DNA of 64,000 bases from Xylaria sp. FL1777. Lineage: Eukaryota; Ascomycota; Sordariomycetes; Xylariales; Xylariaceae. The position numbers were made by a program, and so were the translations under genes. Below, one piece after another: positions 37,077-48,234 of this stretch. The stretch is from contig MU400667.1 of assembly GCA_022578965.1 (NCBI GenBank), positions 1 through 64,000 on the forward strand, in the 5' to 3' direction. The notes below the pieces were generated by a model. It made no database searches, was not told where the DNA came from, and saw only the letters and a list, made by a program, of their open reading frames with translations. Position 1 is the stretch's first letter. Each line of letters starts with the position of its first letter.

Positions 37077-37122
37077 GGCTAGCCTTTGGTGTTTGTACAT
37101 AAGCGAATACGGACCGAAGGCT
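37077..37122. repeat. Short inverted repeat (hairpin)
   Basis: GGCTAGCCTTTGGT pairs with ACCGAAGGCTAGCC across about 20 bp. A weaker outer pairing uses TTTGGTGTTTGT and AACACCAAAC at about 37,160. It may be a transposon or terminator relic; nothing else identifies it. Confidence 0.4.
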
Positions 37123-37778
37123 AGCCGAGAACTGCCCGGCAATAATTTATAACAAAATAAACACCAAACTAAAATAACGCAAGGTAGTATGGTAATAGGG
37201 GGGGGTCGGCGGGGAGATTTCGAGCCGTATCCGAATGGTGTGTGCTACCAAGTATAATGTTGTAGAAGAGAAGTTATGCGGTAGGTCCCCTAGTCCAGTT
37301 ATATATATCCTCTTCTACGCGACATCTTGCCACGGGGCGGACGAAGACTGAGGTTGAGGCAAATTTGGGGGCTGATTAAGTGGCATGGATGATGGGTAGA
37401 GGAGGGAACGGATTGATGGATTGATATAAGGGGTGGACCGAGGTAAGGTGAGTTGAGATGGGAAATCAGAAATTTGACTCAGTCGACGAGTCGGGCAAAA
37501 CGATATGCACATAGATATGTCTAGATACATGCATAATTCCGTCAGACAGTTACACTTCTCAGCAGAGCAAGAAAATAATAAGTTGACCCGGGGAAATATT
37601 GACCACTTTTAGCCCCGCGTTGAGTCACATAGAAACATAATCTGGATGGCTCACTGCATTTTATAATCTCTTTCTATTTATTCTTTTCAACTACCACCAC
37701 TACACCTTAGGAATCATCATATCAGCGATTAATCGCCACTAAACTACCCACAAACTAAACACAATACACCACCTCACC

Positions 37779-38561
37779 ATGGCTAAACAGGTCTCAAGAC
37801 TTCTCCGAGCACGACAAATCCATCGAGCAATAACAATAGAACCTCGACCTGAATGGACCGAGCCGATCGACACTAAGGCCGTGTCTCTTGCACGTCGCCT
37901 ATTATCCTTACAACCTCAACTCCTCCGCGCTTGGGAGCAGCAAGTGTTCAAGGAACAGAAAGAAAAAAGCGAACAGGGAAATGGAAAAAATAAACAACAA
38001 GAGCTGGAGGTGGTTATAAATCATATTCTTGAACGTGTAGATGAAGAGAAGTGGCCATCTGCATGGGAGACGGATCCGCGGCGCTTGCGGGATTTTCTTG
38101 TTGAATTCAAGACGTGGGAGGGGCTTGTCGGGCAACTTGAAATGGCCTTACAGATTGCTGGAGATAATGACGTCGATGACTATGGTCATGGTGATGTTTC
38201 CTTACACGACGACAACAGAATGCCCATTGTCTCTATCCTCCCTACTCTTTCTGCGCCCATTCCTACTTCATCTAAAACACGCATGAATACTTCTGGTACT
38301 CATGTCACCTGCCAGGCGGAACACAAACCTAATACTGGTCTTGATACTACGGCCAGAACCAGTGGAATCACTACGACTACCACTATCAGTAGCACTAGCA
38401 GTCACGATAAACAACTTGATGGAGATGTGCGCCAGAGCCCTAACACTAACAACAATATACCCACAAAACTACCGCAGGGACAGAGACAACAGTTAAGACG
38501 TGCAAAACGGGCCTTATGGCGAGCGATCCGCAATCTCAACTCTGAACCTGAGGAGGAATAG
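37779..38561 (+). CDS. Unrecognised 260-aa hydrophilic protein
   Basis: The ATG at 37,779 lies in a good context (CACCATGGC). The N-terminus looks folded and helical (VSRLLRARQIHRAITIEPR; TKAVSLARRLLSLQPQLLRA; ELEVVINHILERVDEEKWPS; LRDFLVEFKTWEGLVGQLE). The middle is Thr/Ser-rich and disordered, and the C-terminus is a basic helix (QRQQLRRAKRALWRAIRN) ending in Glu. There is no TM segment or signal peptide. Family not recognised; the single clean frame and Kozak-like start support a real gene. Confidence 0.65.
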   Translation: MAKQVSRLLRARQIHRAITIEPRPEWTEPIDTKAVSLARRLLSLQPQLLRAWEQQVFKEQKEKSEQGNGKNKQQELEVVINHILERVDEEKWPSAWETDPRRLRDFLVEFKTWEGLVGQLEMALQIAGDNDVDDYGHGDVSLHDDNRMPIVSILPTLSAPIPTSSKTRMNTSGTHVTCQAEHKPNTGLDTTARTSGITTTTTISSTSSHDKQLDGDVRQSPNTNNNIPTKLPQGQRQQLRRAKRALWRAIRNLNSEPEEE

Positions 38562-38703
38562 CAGCCTCTAGACCAGCAAAAAAACCAAGGATAAAAGGTT
38601 GAGGAAGATCAAAATAGGCTGAAGATAGAGAGTGATGCTTCTTAGCGGCTTTTGCTTTCCCTCTAGAGCCATCATTTTTATCACCTTGTGTACTTTTATC
38701 TTC

Positions 38704-40892
38704 TCATTTTCTATCCCGGCCCTTATTGATATTGCTACCACCGGAGTAAGCCTCCATCGCTGAATATCCCTGAACCAAGTTTTTGGGAAACTTGATGGTA
38801 GAACCGTTGACATGAACTAGTCCCGCCGTGGTGGCAACTATATCCGAAATCGTATCTTTGCATTCATTTAGGATGGTACCTAACTAGCAAGTGTGCTAGA
38901 GAACCGGGAGGGAGGGGGTGGCAGGTACGAGCTTATTCAGATCGAGGTCTTGGTCATGTTCTTGGTTAGGGTCAGCGCCGGGGCAAGGATCGGGATCGGG
39001 ACCGGGCGCGGGGTCGTTGAGATTGGTCGATTTATGGCGGCTGTAGTAGTGGGTGGAATTTATGTGTCGGCGATGGCGCCAGATCCATGCCCCTATTAAT
39101 ACTACCATCAAGCCAAGCCCCATCTGCGGAGGGCCATTACCACATAACACCGACAATCAAAAATGAAATTCAGAAAAAGACCAAACTAATGGCTTTTTTT
39201 ATACACACACCTACATTTAATTGAATTAATTTATCGTACGAATCTATATTTAATTGAATTAATTTGTTTTGGCTTTGTTAGAATGTTTGGTAGCTTGTAG
39301 CTTTTTGGTTTGTTGGTGGCATGTGGTAGTGGCCCACCTATCCGTGGGCTACTACCACATGCCACCAACAATCAGAAGTTCAAGATTTAATTAAAAAGAA
39401 AAAGTAGTATTATAATTATTAATGCTATAATTACCCTTTTATCTAATTAGAATAAAATAAAAGGCTGTAAATATGGTGTAATTGTGGTATAATTGTGGTG
39501 TAATTGTGATAAATGCTGCTTTTTGGGCTTTCTGAATTTCATTTTCGTTTGTCGGTGTTATGTGGTAATGGCCCACCGTCCCCATCCCCAAACCGCCGTC
39601 CTCACCACTCTCCCAACTCAGTACCCCACTAGCAGCCGCCACACTTCACCAAACCCCCACAGACAATTCGTTTTACAGTCGTATTGCAGTCGTATTCTCT
39701 CACTAGAGGCGTAAGTCTATTGTTAGCTAGACGCAATTCTGTCGTTACGTTGTAGCTTGCCGGATCAAGGACGCTGGAGGCTTTGCGGAGCCTGTACCGC
39801 ATTATACGGAGAGAGAACTGGCCAGCTGGTGAGGGATTTCGGGGACGGTCTTGTGCTAAGAGAAAAGGGGTTGGCCGCTGCCTCCCTGGTCAGGGGAGGA
39901 GAAGATGAGATGTTTGCCTGCATTGTATCAGAGGTTGTTGTGCCGGGGTTAGTAGATAACCCGCAGCTAGGTGGCGCGTCTGGACGGTAGCCGTAATTCT
40001 TGTGTTGTTGAGTGCTCTTGGTATTGGTGGTCGCATTCGAGAGGAGGTAGGGGTGGAGGGACAAGAGGGGTAGCTTAAACAGAGGGAGGAGTATATGTCG
40101 ATGTGTTAGACGTGGATTGTGGAACGTGATCACTAGTGACTTTGATTGCGCCAATATCCGAGTTATTCTTAGATTGCCGTTTTACTCCTGGTTGATTTTT
40201 AACTAAAAATCCAACTAATTGTTGTAATAATGGTTGTGGTTGGTGAGGACGAGGACTAGGATAACATCTGTCATTGTATGTCAGTAAACGTACGAGCTCC
40301 GGGGTGAAAACATCAGCAGGAATTCTTGTTCTGATAAAAACATTGATGGTTGTTGTCGTTGTTGCTATGCTGACGCCTCCCTATACCAATACATTGTCAC
40401 AAAAGGACACTGATTTCGGTCTTTCCTTACGTCTGCGCCCTAGTACTTACGGCGGGCCCATTGATATCGATTGTGTGAGAATTTTGGTCGAAATCAAGAC
40501 AAGTATAGCGAATATTGGTCTTTGTACCTCCCTACAGCAAACCTCCGGATTTATTCCCCGATGATTCCTATCCTGATCTAGATGCCCATTGCTAGGCATT
40601 CGGGAGCGGGAACCAGTAGGGGGGTCAATCCTCGTTAGCCGCCTCGTATCACTCGCGCTCATGGGATTCCTCAACTCTTTAAACCCTTGACAGGTTTTAG
40701 GGATATTTTTATCCACATCGGCATCGATAGTGTGGCACGGGTTCCGTAACAAGCACCAGCATTAACGACTAATGGGTTTCCCTGGTAGTTATTTCGGTTA
40801 TTGTATCTTTGGTCTTGATCTCTGTGTCGATCCTTAGTCTGCCAAGCGCCTTCGTCTTCGGCAAGCAGCAGTTGGTGTTTTCTGCCTGACAT
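38704..40892 (-). pseudogene. Decayed minus-strand gene(s) split by a MITE
   Basis: Reading leftwards from ATG 40,892: SGRKHQLLLAEDEGAWQ; after a one-base frame change, HTIDADVDKNIPKTCQGF and onward to a GTAAGT donor near 40,450. After an acceptor at ~40,380 comes INVFIRTRIPADVFTPELV, running to an in-frame TAA near 40,080 that fits CAA-to-TAA. Another frame continues with GYRPDAPPSCGLSTNPG to 39,765. Beyond the MITE at 39,128-39,577 lie a TM-like segment (GLGLMVVLIGAWIWRHRR) and then DTISDIVATTAGLVHVNGST to a stop at 38,704. These may be one TM-protein gene or two. Stops plus a frame break argue for decay; introns could explain part of it. Confidence 0.4.
39128..39577. mobile_element. 450-bp MITE-like element with nested palindrome
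   Basis: The outer arms (39,128-39,177 and 39,529-39,577) are ~50-bp inverted repeats containing GGGCCATTACCACATAACAC. At 39,312-39,369 lies a near-perfect palindrome made of a related sequence (GGTGGCATGTGGTAGTGGCC). The structure fits two related MITEs placed end to end, or one nested in another. Direct AATTGAATTAATTT repeats and TAATTGTGGT repeats fill the interior. It separates two parts of a decayed minus-strand gene. Confidence 0.65.
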
Positions 40893-41699
40893 GGTTATGT
40901 TGTCTTGTAGTCGGGATAAAAGAATGCGGAGAGCCCGCAGGAAGCAGAAGCGGTGTGATGATTCCTGTCGCTGTTTCGTACTTCCTCCATTGCTGCCTTT
41001 TTTCCTTTCTACTTTTCCTCCCTCCCTCCTTTCTTTTGTGGCATTTAAGACATTTGGTCATATTTGGCTGTTTGTTAAATGAGACACATGATTAGTAAGG
41101 TGCTTATGTAGGTAGATTTCGGGATTTATGTAAGCATACTGCAACAAGAAAACATAATTTATTAGTATATTAATCTTATTAAAATGAAACTATTAAAAGT
41201 TTATTGCGGTATAAAGTTAGCATAAATTTTTTGCAATAAAAGTGCTGCATTAAAACAGATGTAAAAAGGAAATAATGCTTGCACATATAGCAAATTTATA
41301 AGTTAATAACTATTTTTTTACCTGCTAAAGCAAACTAAATGAATATTGATGTTTACTAGTAAACCATTCTTTGGATCGATCTTATATAATCAGAAATTTA
41401 CCAGATCTCACTTCCTAGAAAGTCGGCAAACCCAAAGGAAAGAAGAGGATTATATTGCTTTCTAAGTGGATAAGGACACCAAACCTCAGCCGAAGTACTA
41501 GGGCAATTAAGGTCCGGCATAGATATACTGGTCATGTCATCCGAGTCCTATGTCTCTTCTCAGCCCGACAACAGACAATAAGATCCTTGAACAAAGGAAT
41601 ACTATGTATATACTGCAGTTGAAGCCCCAGGGGAAGTAAATTCTGTGCCCAACAACAAGATACGTGACTCCTACTTACGGTTGACCGTTCCTGACAACA
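40893..41699. other. Divergent intergenic region with AT-rich patch
   Basis: This lies between the decayed minus-strand gene and the kinesin. Bases 41,120-41,340 are AT-rich, resembling the flanking RIP blocks, and may be a short repeat relic. The rest holds no supportable gene; it presumably contains the kinesin promoter. Confidence 0.4.
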
Positions 41700-44257
41700 A
41701 TGTCCAGCTTTAGTTTTACCGATCTAAACCTTTGGTTATACGAAGAGGAAAGCGACGATGGCCATAATACTATTGATAATAAGGAAAAATCCAATCAGGA
41801 AACCACCGCGACAAGACATATGAGAGTAAGTATGCCACTTCTCTCTTCGCTGCCTGTAAACCGTGTCATAGAAATAAGCAAAGCATATGAATTCCCCTTT
41901 TCCCTCATTAAAACGATGCGTTTGAACATAGGCACACACACAAACATTCGAGCTAACAAATGAGAAGGGCCGAGACGAAACCAACAAGCTGAATAATGAT
42001 AATGGCCAAGCAGCCCATGAACAAGAGAATGCAGGTTCCGGAAGTCTGGTAGAATCCACCTGCCATCGACAAGTTCAAACCCTAGCCGAAGCGTCAGCCA
42101 GCTATTTTACTTATGACGATAAGGAAACACAGACCGAAACAGAGAATATTCTCATCGAATACGACCACGCGCGGGTCCGAGATCTTGAAGAGCAGATTTC
42201 CACGCTACGAGCGCAACATTTCTCCACACTTTCCACACAAGAAGACAGCAAGAAGAACCATGAACAGCAAATCGAGGAACTCCAAATCAAGATATCTGAG
42301 TCCGAGCATAGTTGCCAAGCTCTACAGCGCGAGAAAGATCATGTTGTCGCTGAAATTAATGTGCTGAGAGAGAGAGTCAAGGAGCTGCTGCACGAGAATG
42401 ACGGATACGTAACCGCAAAGAACGAGCATGTCTCTATGATACACACGCTGAGAAACCAAATATTAGAAAAGTCGGACGAAAAAGATGAGTGCATGTCTAG
42501 GATCAGAGAGTTGACACAAGAAGTATCAGACCTCTCGTGTGAGAGAGACAATCAGAAGACAGTACAAAACTCCCACGTATCCACAATATCAACATTGATG
42601 GCAAAAGTGTCGGAGTTGACCCGGGACAGACGCCGCGCCATGCACCAATATGCCAAACTCCGGAATAACATGCAGATCATGGTGCGCGTGCGACCGTCTA
42701 TCTCGTCGAAAGAGGCCGGGATGGAGACGGTGAGGTTTTCGCGGGACACAAGGGACGGTCGACTTTCCGTCACGTTACGGAATGACACCATTGGATCTGG
42801 AGTCAGCAGATCAGACTTCACACCCGGACCCGGACATAACCAAATCGACAGCCCCAGGCACGCTCCCAGACACACACCCGTTATCGACCACCTCTTTCTC
42901 CCTGATACAACCAACGAGACAGTTTTTGCCGAAGTCGAAGACCTACTTTATATGGCCATGGATGGCATCGCCGATGTCTGTATCCTCGTGTACGGGCAAA
43001 CGGGAAGTGGGAAGTCATATACAATGCAACACATTGTTGATGCAGCAGTAGAGAAGATATTCCAATATTATGATCATACCAATGAAAATAACAGCTGCAG
43101 TCATGATGACAGCCATGGTTGTGATGATGACGGCGGCTCAGAAGGGGGAAAGAGAAACAGATGGAAAGAAAAGGAGAGGAGCCAAAAACAAGAATGTGAG
43201 CAACAGAAGAATGATATGACAGTCACTGCTCGATATGTTGAATGCTACCAAGATGTGCTGTACGACTTGCTCGGCTCTGTTCATCACCGCAGCTCTAAAC
43301 ACAGTGGTACAGAGAAGGAAAAAGAAAAGAAGAAACTACAAATACGACAAGACGACAAAACCCAAACCACGGAGGTGACCAACGCAGCCATGCCACAATT
43401 CCTGAACGGGGCGACTCTGTTAAAAGCCATAACGGAAGCCGACGAGAAGAGAAGGACAGCAGCGACAGGGTTGAACGAGAGATCGAGTCGGTCGCATGCT
43501 GTGTTAACTATTTGCCTAAACAACAACATGACCGACAGCACCACCAAATATGGTCCGGCCAACAATCATGTTGCTAATAATAACAAGAAAAGTACAGGGT
43601 TGGCAATAGCAGTAGAACAAGAAGAAGCTAAAAAGGAACAAACCAAACCAGGAATACAAAGAGATGGCAGCACAAAACTAAAACCAGCATTCCGACCAGA
43701 CCGAGAAGCAATATCAACAATAGCACCAGGACGAGGAAACCAACAACAAGGACGACAAGGAAAAACGATAACACTTGTAGACCTGGCCGGCTCCGAACCA
43801 TTAAACCAACACGACAAGAAAACTGAGAAACCTAATCGCAAGGATAACAACAGGGGGTCAGCAAAAGGGTCGACAGCAGCCCTAACATTAACGGCGACGA
43901 CGCGCGAAGAAGAAACGAAGAAAATCAACCTGTCACTCCATGAATTACGGAATGTTATCTCGCAGCTCGGGCTCGATGTGGGCGTCTCTGGCCAGAGACA
44001 CGTTTGCTACAACAATTCAACTCTAACCAAACTCCTAAAATATAGTCTCGGTTTTGGGGCACGCACACTTTTCATTGTGTGCGTCAGCCCCCTGGTTGCC
44101 CACATCGACAAGACGGATGCTAGTTTAGAGTTTGCTGGATGTGTAGGTTATGTCTTTTATTTGTTATACCCGAGACCTTTCCTAGGTTGCCAATGATCAT
44201 GAATAACAGAATCTAATGAATGATTCACATGTTTAGGTTCATGCCGCGAAGAGATAA
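41700..44257 (+). CDS. Divergent kinesin-14-type motor protein (~775 aa)
   Basis: Exons are 41,700-41,825, about 41,953 (or 41,965)-44,142, and 44,237-44,257; the introns begin GTAAGT and GTAGGT and end in AG, and all joins keep frame. The N-terminal ~280 residues are heptad-rich coiled coil (EEQISTLRAQ; VKELLHENDGY). Then a Kar3-style neck (HQYAKLRNNMQIMVRVRP) leads into a C-terminal motor, the kinesin-14 layout. Nucleotide-binding motifs are intact: P-loop GQTGSGKSYTM (about residue 386), switch I NERSSRSHA, switch II DLAGSE. Two long Asp/Lys/Asn/Gln-rich insertions sit before MTVTARYVECYQD and between switch I and switch II, and the post-switch helix reads NLSLHELRNVI. The last exon adds VHAAKR. 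Minus-end-directed motility is the family norm; function here is inferred. Confidence 0.75.
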
Positions 44258-44356
44258 GAACAACAACGACGGTTGAAAAATGTGATGACGAGTTAATTAG
44301 AATAGTGCAGTCGAGGTTGTTGGGTATATGTTGACGGGGCTATAATGGCAGCAATA

Positions 44357-44484
44357 CTGGAAGTGTGGTGCTGTCAGATATAAGTAATAGCATGTAACTG
44401 TCCAAGCGATCGAACCGAACGAAGGCCGTAGCGAGTAAAAACCGTTACATGTAGCGGGTGCCCGGATACTTCCAGCAGCTATAT
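44357..44484. repeat. Imperfect inverted repeat (~125 bp)
   Basis: CTGGAAGTGT and CATGTAAC on the left mirror GTTACATG and ATACTTCCAG on the right. It could be a small MITE or its relic. A second hairpin, CGGTC-TCAG-GACCG, lies near 44,755-44,768. The rest of 44,258-44,874 shows no supportable gene. Confidence 0.35.
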
Positions 44485-44874
44485 CAATCAGTCAATAATT
44501 AGTGACAAAGGGACTTAAGGTAAATTGAACTTATAATCACTAGCAATAGACTGGTCTAGCCAGGGGAAACCGGCCAAGGCGGCGGCGGCGCTCTAATGGA
44601 TTTTGGAACTAATCGCTGCGCGGATTCAATAGGTAGTGGAAGTCGATCCACTAATCGGTGGGCTCATCGGACGAGGCAAACTGTGTCATCTTCGTCTTTC
44701 CAACATTAACTACACCTCATTTTAGCAGGGTTTTTTTACATAGTCAGCACTATCGGTCTCAGGACCGAGAGCTTCGGTGTACGCCCGGCTCATCATTGTG
44801 GTCTAAATCCCCGCGAGTATGAATATATCCTTTAACCTTGTGCAGAAACCTGCCAACGGCCTTTCGCGTAAAGG

Positions 44875-46010
44875 TTAATGATGTAGTCGACTGAGGGCGG
44901 CTATTTCCTTCTTGAGGCAATCTAAGGCGACAGTAGCTAGTGGATGAAATCTAAGAATGAATGGTTAATTAAGCCAGTAGGTAAGAAGCGGGAGGACTTG
45001 GACATACCTCCAAGAACAAAAAACATCGTCAGGAACAACACCAAAAATAAAAGCGTCAAGCTTGTCCGTGTACAATCGCCAAGCCTGGTAAATATTTGCG
45101 CCATGCAGGAAGTAAGGCTCCGGGGGTAAATACCTTGCGTCGGAGACAGGTTGGCCGTTGTAAACGTTTTCGTAGAAGGGGATTACTGGTATTAGTAGCC
45201 GAATTTCAGCGCATATTGGCAAAGGAACGATGAATAATCAATACGTGGGCAAACTCTTCATTGTAGATATCACACAAACTCTCGAGGTGCTTTAAGTAGT
45301 CTCAAAGATTACTCTGATTGCTGTGAATAGTTTTGTCCGAGAGCACAAGGGCTGGTTTGATCTCATTTGAGGTTAAATTCTCCATTAGCAAGCCCTTTAA
45401 GGAGTTAGCATACATTATATCATGGCACCAAGTACCCATTACTTACTACAACTTATAGGTGAACTATGTATCGTACACCCGCAACAGTCCAGACAGCAGG
45501 ATGATCAAATATCAGGTTTCGGGAACTATTGAAGATTTGGTTTTCGTTCATGAGCTTGGGCTTAACTAACGCATTAGCGGGGTGAGCCTCAGTTAATATA
45601 TAATGTGCGAGGGACGTACCTAGTACATCCTAGTCAGTCCTTCAAGCCTGGTACAGCCTGGTCCAACCATACGCAGTATAGAGCGGTGGGCTAGTGGGTG
45701 GTGGCGGGCAGGTTAATACCTTATAAACGGATCGATGCCCCGGTATAGCCGAAGGAGGGGGCGTTGTTGTAAAAGATACGTTAGGTAACATCTAGTGGTG
45801 TTGAGTAGTTACCGGGGATTGAATACAACTGTTGAACAATAGGCAAAGCATCAGCAGATCTGAATATTGTTGGCTAATTATGAAGTATATGTTATCAAAG
45901 TCAATCTTAATGAAATTTTGGCAAGGGAGTATACGCACTTGGGCGTGGAGGAGTGATGCCGTAGGCCAATAAAGAATACTCCCAACGCCCAAAATCGAAT
46001 AATATAAGCT
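44875..46010 (-). pseudogene. Broken multi-exon minus-strand gene, unrecognised
   Basis: Exon-like pieces in order: ILYWPTASLLHAQ, a GTGCGT...AATTAG intron, then ALPIVQQLYSIPGNYSTPLD, an in-frame TAA, and YNNAPSFGYTGASIRL (to ~45,735). Next come NALVKPKLMNENQIFNSSRN, an intron ending CTTAAAG, LLMENLTSNEIKPALVLSDK, an in-frame TGA, and YLKHLESLCDIYNEEFAHVL. After a one-base frame change comes YLPPEPYFLHGANIYQAWRL, then a clean 57-nt GTATGT...TTCTTAG intron (44,951-45,007), and the C-terminus VALDCLKKEIAALSRLHH at 44,875. The well-formed introns show a once-real gene; two or more stops and a frame break show decay. The stops fit C-to-T changes. Confidence 0.55.
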
Positions 46011-46109
46011 GCTCGGTAATTTATTTCAGGATGTGCTGTGCTTTGCCTGTTGGTGTATCAATAATAGTCGTGACTTGAGAGGTCCACGGCAAAGTTTAAG
46101 AGGAGGCCT

Positions 46110-46785
46110 ATCTTACCTTAATCATAGACCCGTCCTACTAGATGTTCCATGGTTAACTATATTTGACAATGCCGACAGACTAGATAACAAAGTACTTCTC
46201 GGCGAGTTCTGACCGGAAGGAGACACTAGCGCGGTCTTGACTACGACGCGCGACCAGACTCTATTGAGCCACCATCAAGGTCTCTGTCTTAAAGAGCTAG
46301 ATCCAAAGAGGGCCGTCGAGCTATTATCCAGTCTCACCAACATGAGTTGAGCCAGAATGTCTGACGAGTCCGTCATGGCCGAAAATGAGGCGGCAGAAAA
46401 GATCATTGCGAAAATTGAATACATGCATCTAGCCATGAATCAAGCCGCAAGTTTGATACTTGATGATAGGTGCTCTATGTCACAATTTCTTGAAGCCTAT
46501 GGCCTTCGAGAGCTCATTAGTGACTGTAAGGGTGTTCGGTTCGTCTCGGGCGAGACGACATACAAATATTCTGTTCGTACGGTGTGCAACATGAGCTATG
46601 ATCGTCTTATTAGAGATCACCAGAAACTCGTCATGTTGATGTCGTTTGTAGACCCTGATAGGGGTTGCTGTGCTGGCAAGATGGCCGCGTGGGACTGTAT
46701 TGATGCTAGAGGTATTCAGGGAGCAATATTAAGACTAGTTATAGTTAAGAAAATGACAGGTAATATTGGGAAGATGAAGCGGTAG
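46110..46785 (+). pseudogene. NB-ARC NLR fragment with stops
   Basis: One plus-strand frame reads PWLTIFDNADRLDN (the Walker B region typical of fungal NB-ARC proteins), LLGEF, a TGA, then EGDTSAVLTTTRDQTLLSHH (RNBS-B-like), KELDPKRAVELLSSLTN, a TGA, and EKIIAKIEYMHLAMNQAASL (the GLPL-helix region) to a stop at 46,785. No P-loop is visible upstream and no repeat domain downstream, so this is a central NB-ARC piece of a fungal plant-R-like NLR. Two in-frame stops make it a pseudogene. It lies about 2.2 kb from the 3' end of the intact NACHT-type NLR and is not a copy of it, being NB-ARC and not NACHT. Confidence 0.65.
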
Positions 46786-46789
46786 CCGT

Positions 46790-48040
46790 GGTTTGCCTAC
46801 AACTGACTTCATCATAATGCCGCCATGCATGGTAACGATTCGCATCTAAATTGTAAATGCGGGTTCGTGGGCCTTCTTGTTGTCGGCGTCGTCTGAGGTC
46901 TACGGCATAGCATGGATGCAAAGATGTCCGTTTCTGCCGACCAGAGTAATTATCCTTATGCATGGGTGCTAGCGGTGACGGACAGGGAGGCCAGGATACG
47001 ACAGCGAAAGCTACGGTTGGGCTGATATGGCACACGTCATGTGTTGCAGTTCGACGAGAGACGGCGTGGCACGGAAGCAAGCGCGGGTCGTAGACCGTTG
47101 GTTGGGATGTCGCATATCTTGGTCGTCTTCGCGGTGCATGAAGAGCAGCTCGGTCTGTTGTGTCTGCTATGCGATGGTAAGCGAAAACAGCGACTTACTA
47201 TGAATACCAAGTCGTCTGTAGAAAAGCGCTTGTTTAAGCCATGGAGATCGAGACAGCAGCAATGCAAGGCTCGTAGGGTTGTTTGGAGAGATGACTACAG
47301 TCGACGCGGCGGGGCGGCTGATCGATCGCACCAAAAGGGCCCGAGGTGAAGTTGAACAGCAGTGGAAGCCAAATATGCACGGCGCCCGACGGCAAGGCTC
47401 CGCGATGCAATGGCGATATAGGCTTCCAAGAGGCAGTGACTGCGTCGAAGGGAGCTGCGTCGTCGATGTCAAGGCGGGGGGGCACCTCCAACGTCACTAT
47501 CAACGTCAATATCAACATCAGCATCAACATTACACATCTCACATATTCGTTTGAGGAGGGGGCACTGACTCCCCTAGGAATCGTCTTAATAAAACGCCTG
47601 AGGTGGTCCTCGTGCAGGTCGGGAAAATGAGTGCATGTAGAGACAGCCCATCTTCATCTCGATCGAGGTCATCCAGGTCATCCAGGCCATCCACCTCAGC
47701 ATCGCTCTGGCGATCCGTCCGATCAACACACACACAAGGCCTATCTAGATGGCGCCTGTGTCTATTGCCGAGGCGGCCGCCAAAAGCGACGTGTTGCGGC
47801 CGACGACGGAATTGAGAGAATTCCGCCCCGAGGTCGATGGTTCTGTCGTGGTTCACGGTGGCCTCAGCGCTGTGGTCAATGTCGATGTCGCTGGCGGTCT
47901 CAGTCTAGGTTTCGGGTGTCGGTGTCGGTCTTGGTCTTGGTCTTGGTATCGGTTTTGGTCTTGGTCTTGGTATCGGTTTTGGTCTTGGTCTTGGTATCGG
48001 GAAATATGGCTCGCATGGCGGCTACGCAGTTTTTAAAGTG
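46790..48040 (-). other. GC-rich coding-like region, decayed or unassignable
   Basis: Minus-strand frames give protein-like stretches (DIDHSAEATVNHDRTIDLGA and DGLDDLDDLDRDEDGLSL at 47,600-47,900; LDIDDAAPFDAVTASWKPIS and HIWLPLLFNFTSGPFGAID at 47,260-47,470; RIYNLDANRYHAWRHYDE near 46,810-46,860), but in different frames and without a clear start. Overlapping plus-strand frames are equally long because the DNA is GC-rich with few stops. I interpret it as a degraded gene; the strand itself is not certain. Confidence 0.3.
47920..48003. repeat. 24-bp-period minisatellite
   Basis: The unit TTGGTCTTGGTATCGGTTT with an extra TTGGTC recurs about three times. On the minus strand it would encode a Pro-Arg/Lys repeat. 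Confidence 0.75.
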
Positions 48041-48234
48041 GTCATGATCCCAACTGTGATAGCAGCAATAGTGCAAAGGACCAACTATACCTTATATTCT
48101 GAGAAAGTAATCTACTTGAGGAAAAAATGAAGCAAAGAGAAACTACTCCATACATCTTTGACAGCAATATATAGACAGACAATTGTGTAGTGTTTGCGCA
48201 AATCACCCATGGCAACCATTCACTACACCCTCAA

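Noticed and set aside
44740..44860. tRNA-like sequence between kinesin and the broken gene
   Set aside because: A CGGTC/GACCG hairpin is present but the rest does not fold as a tRNA and has no credible anticodon arm.
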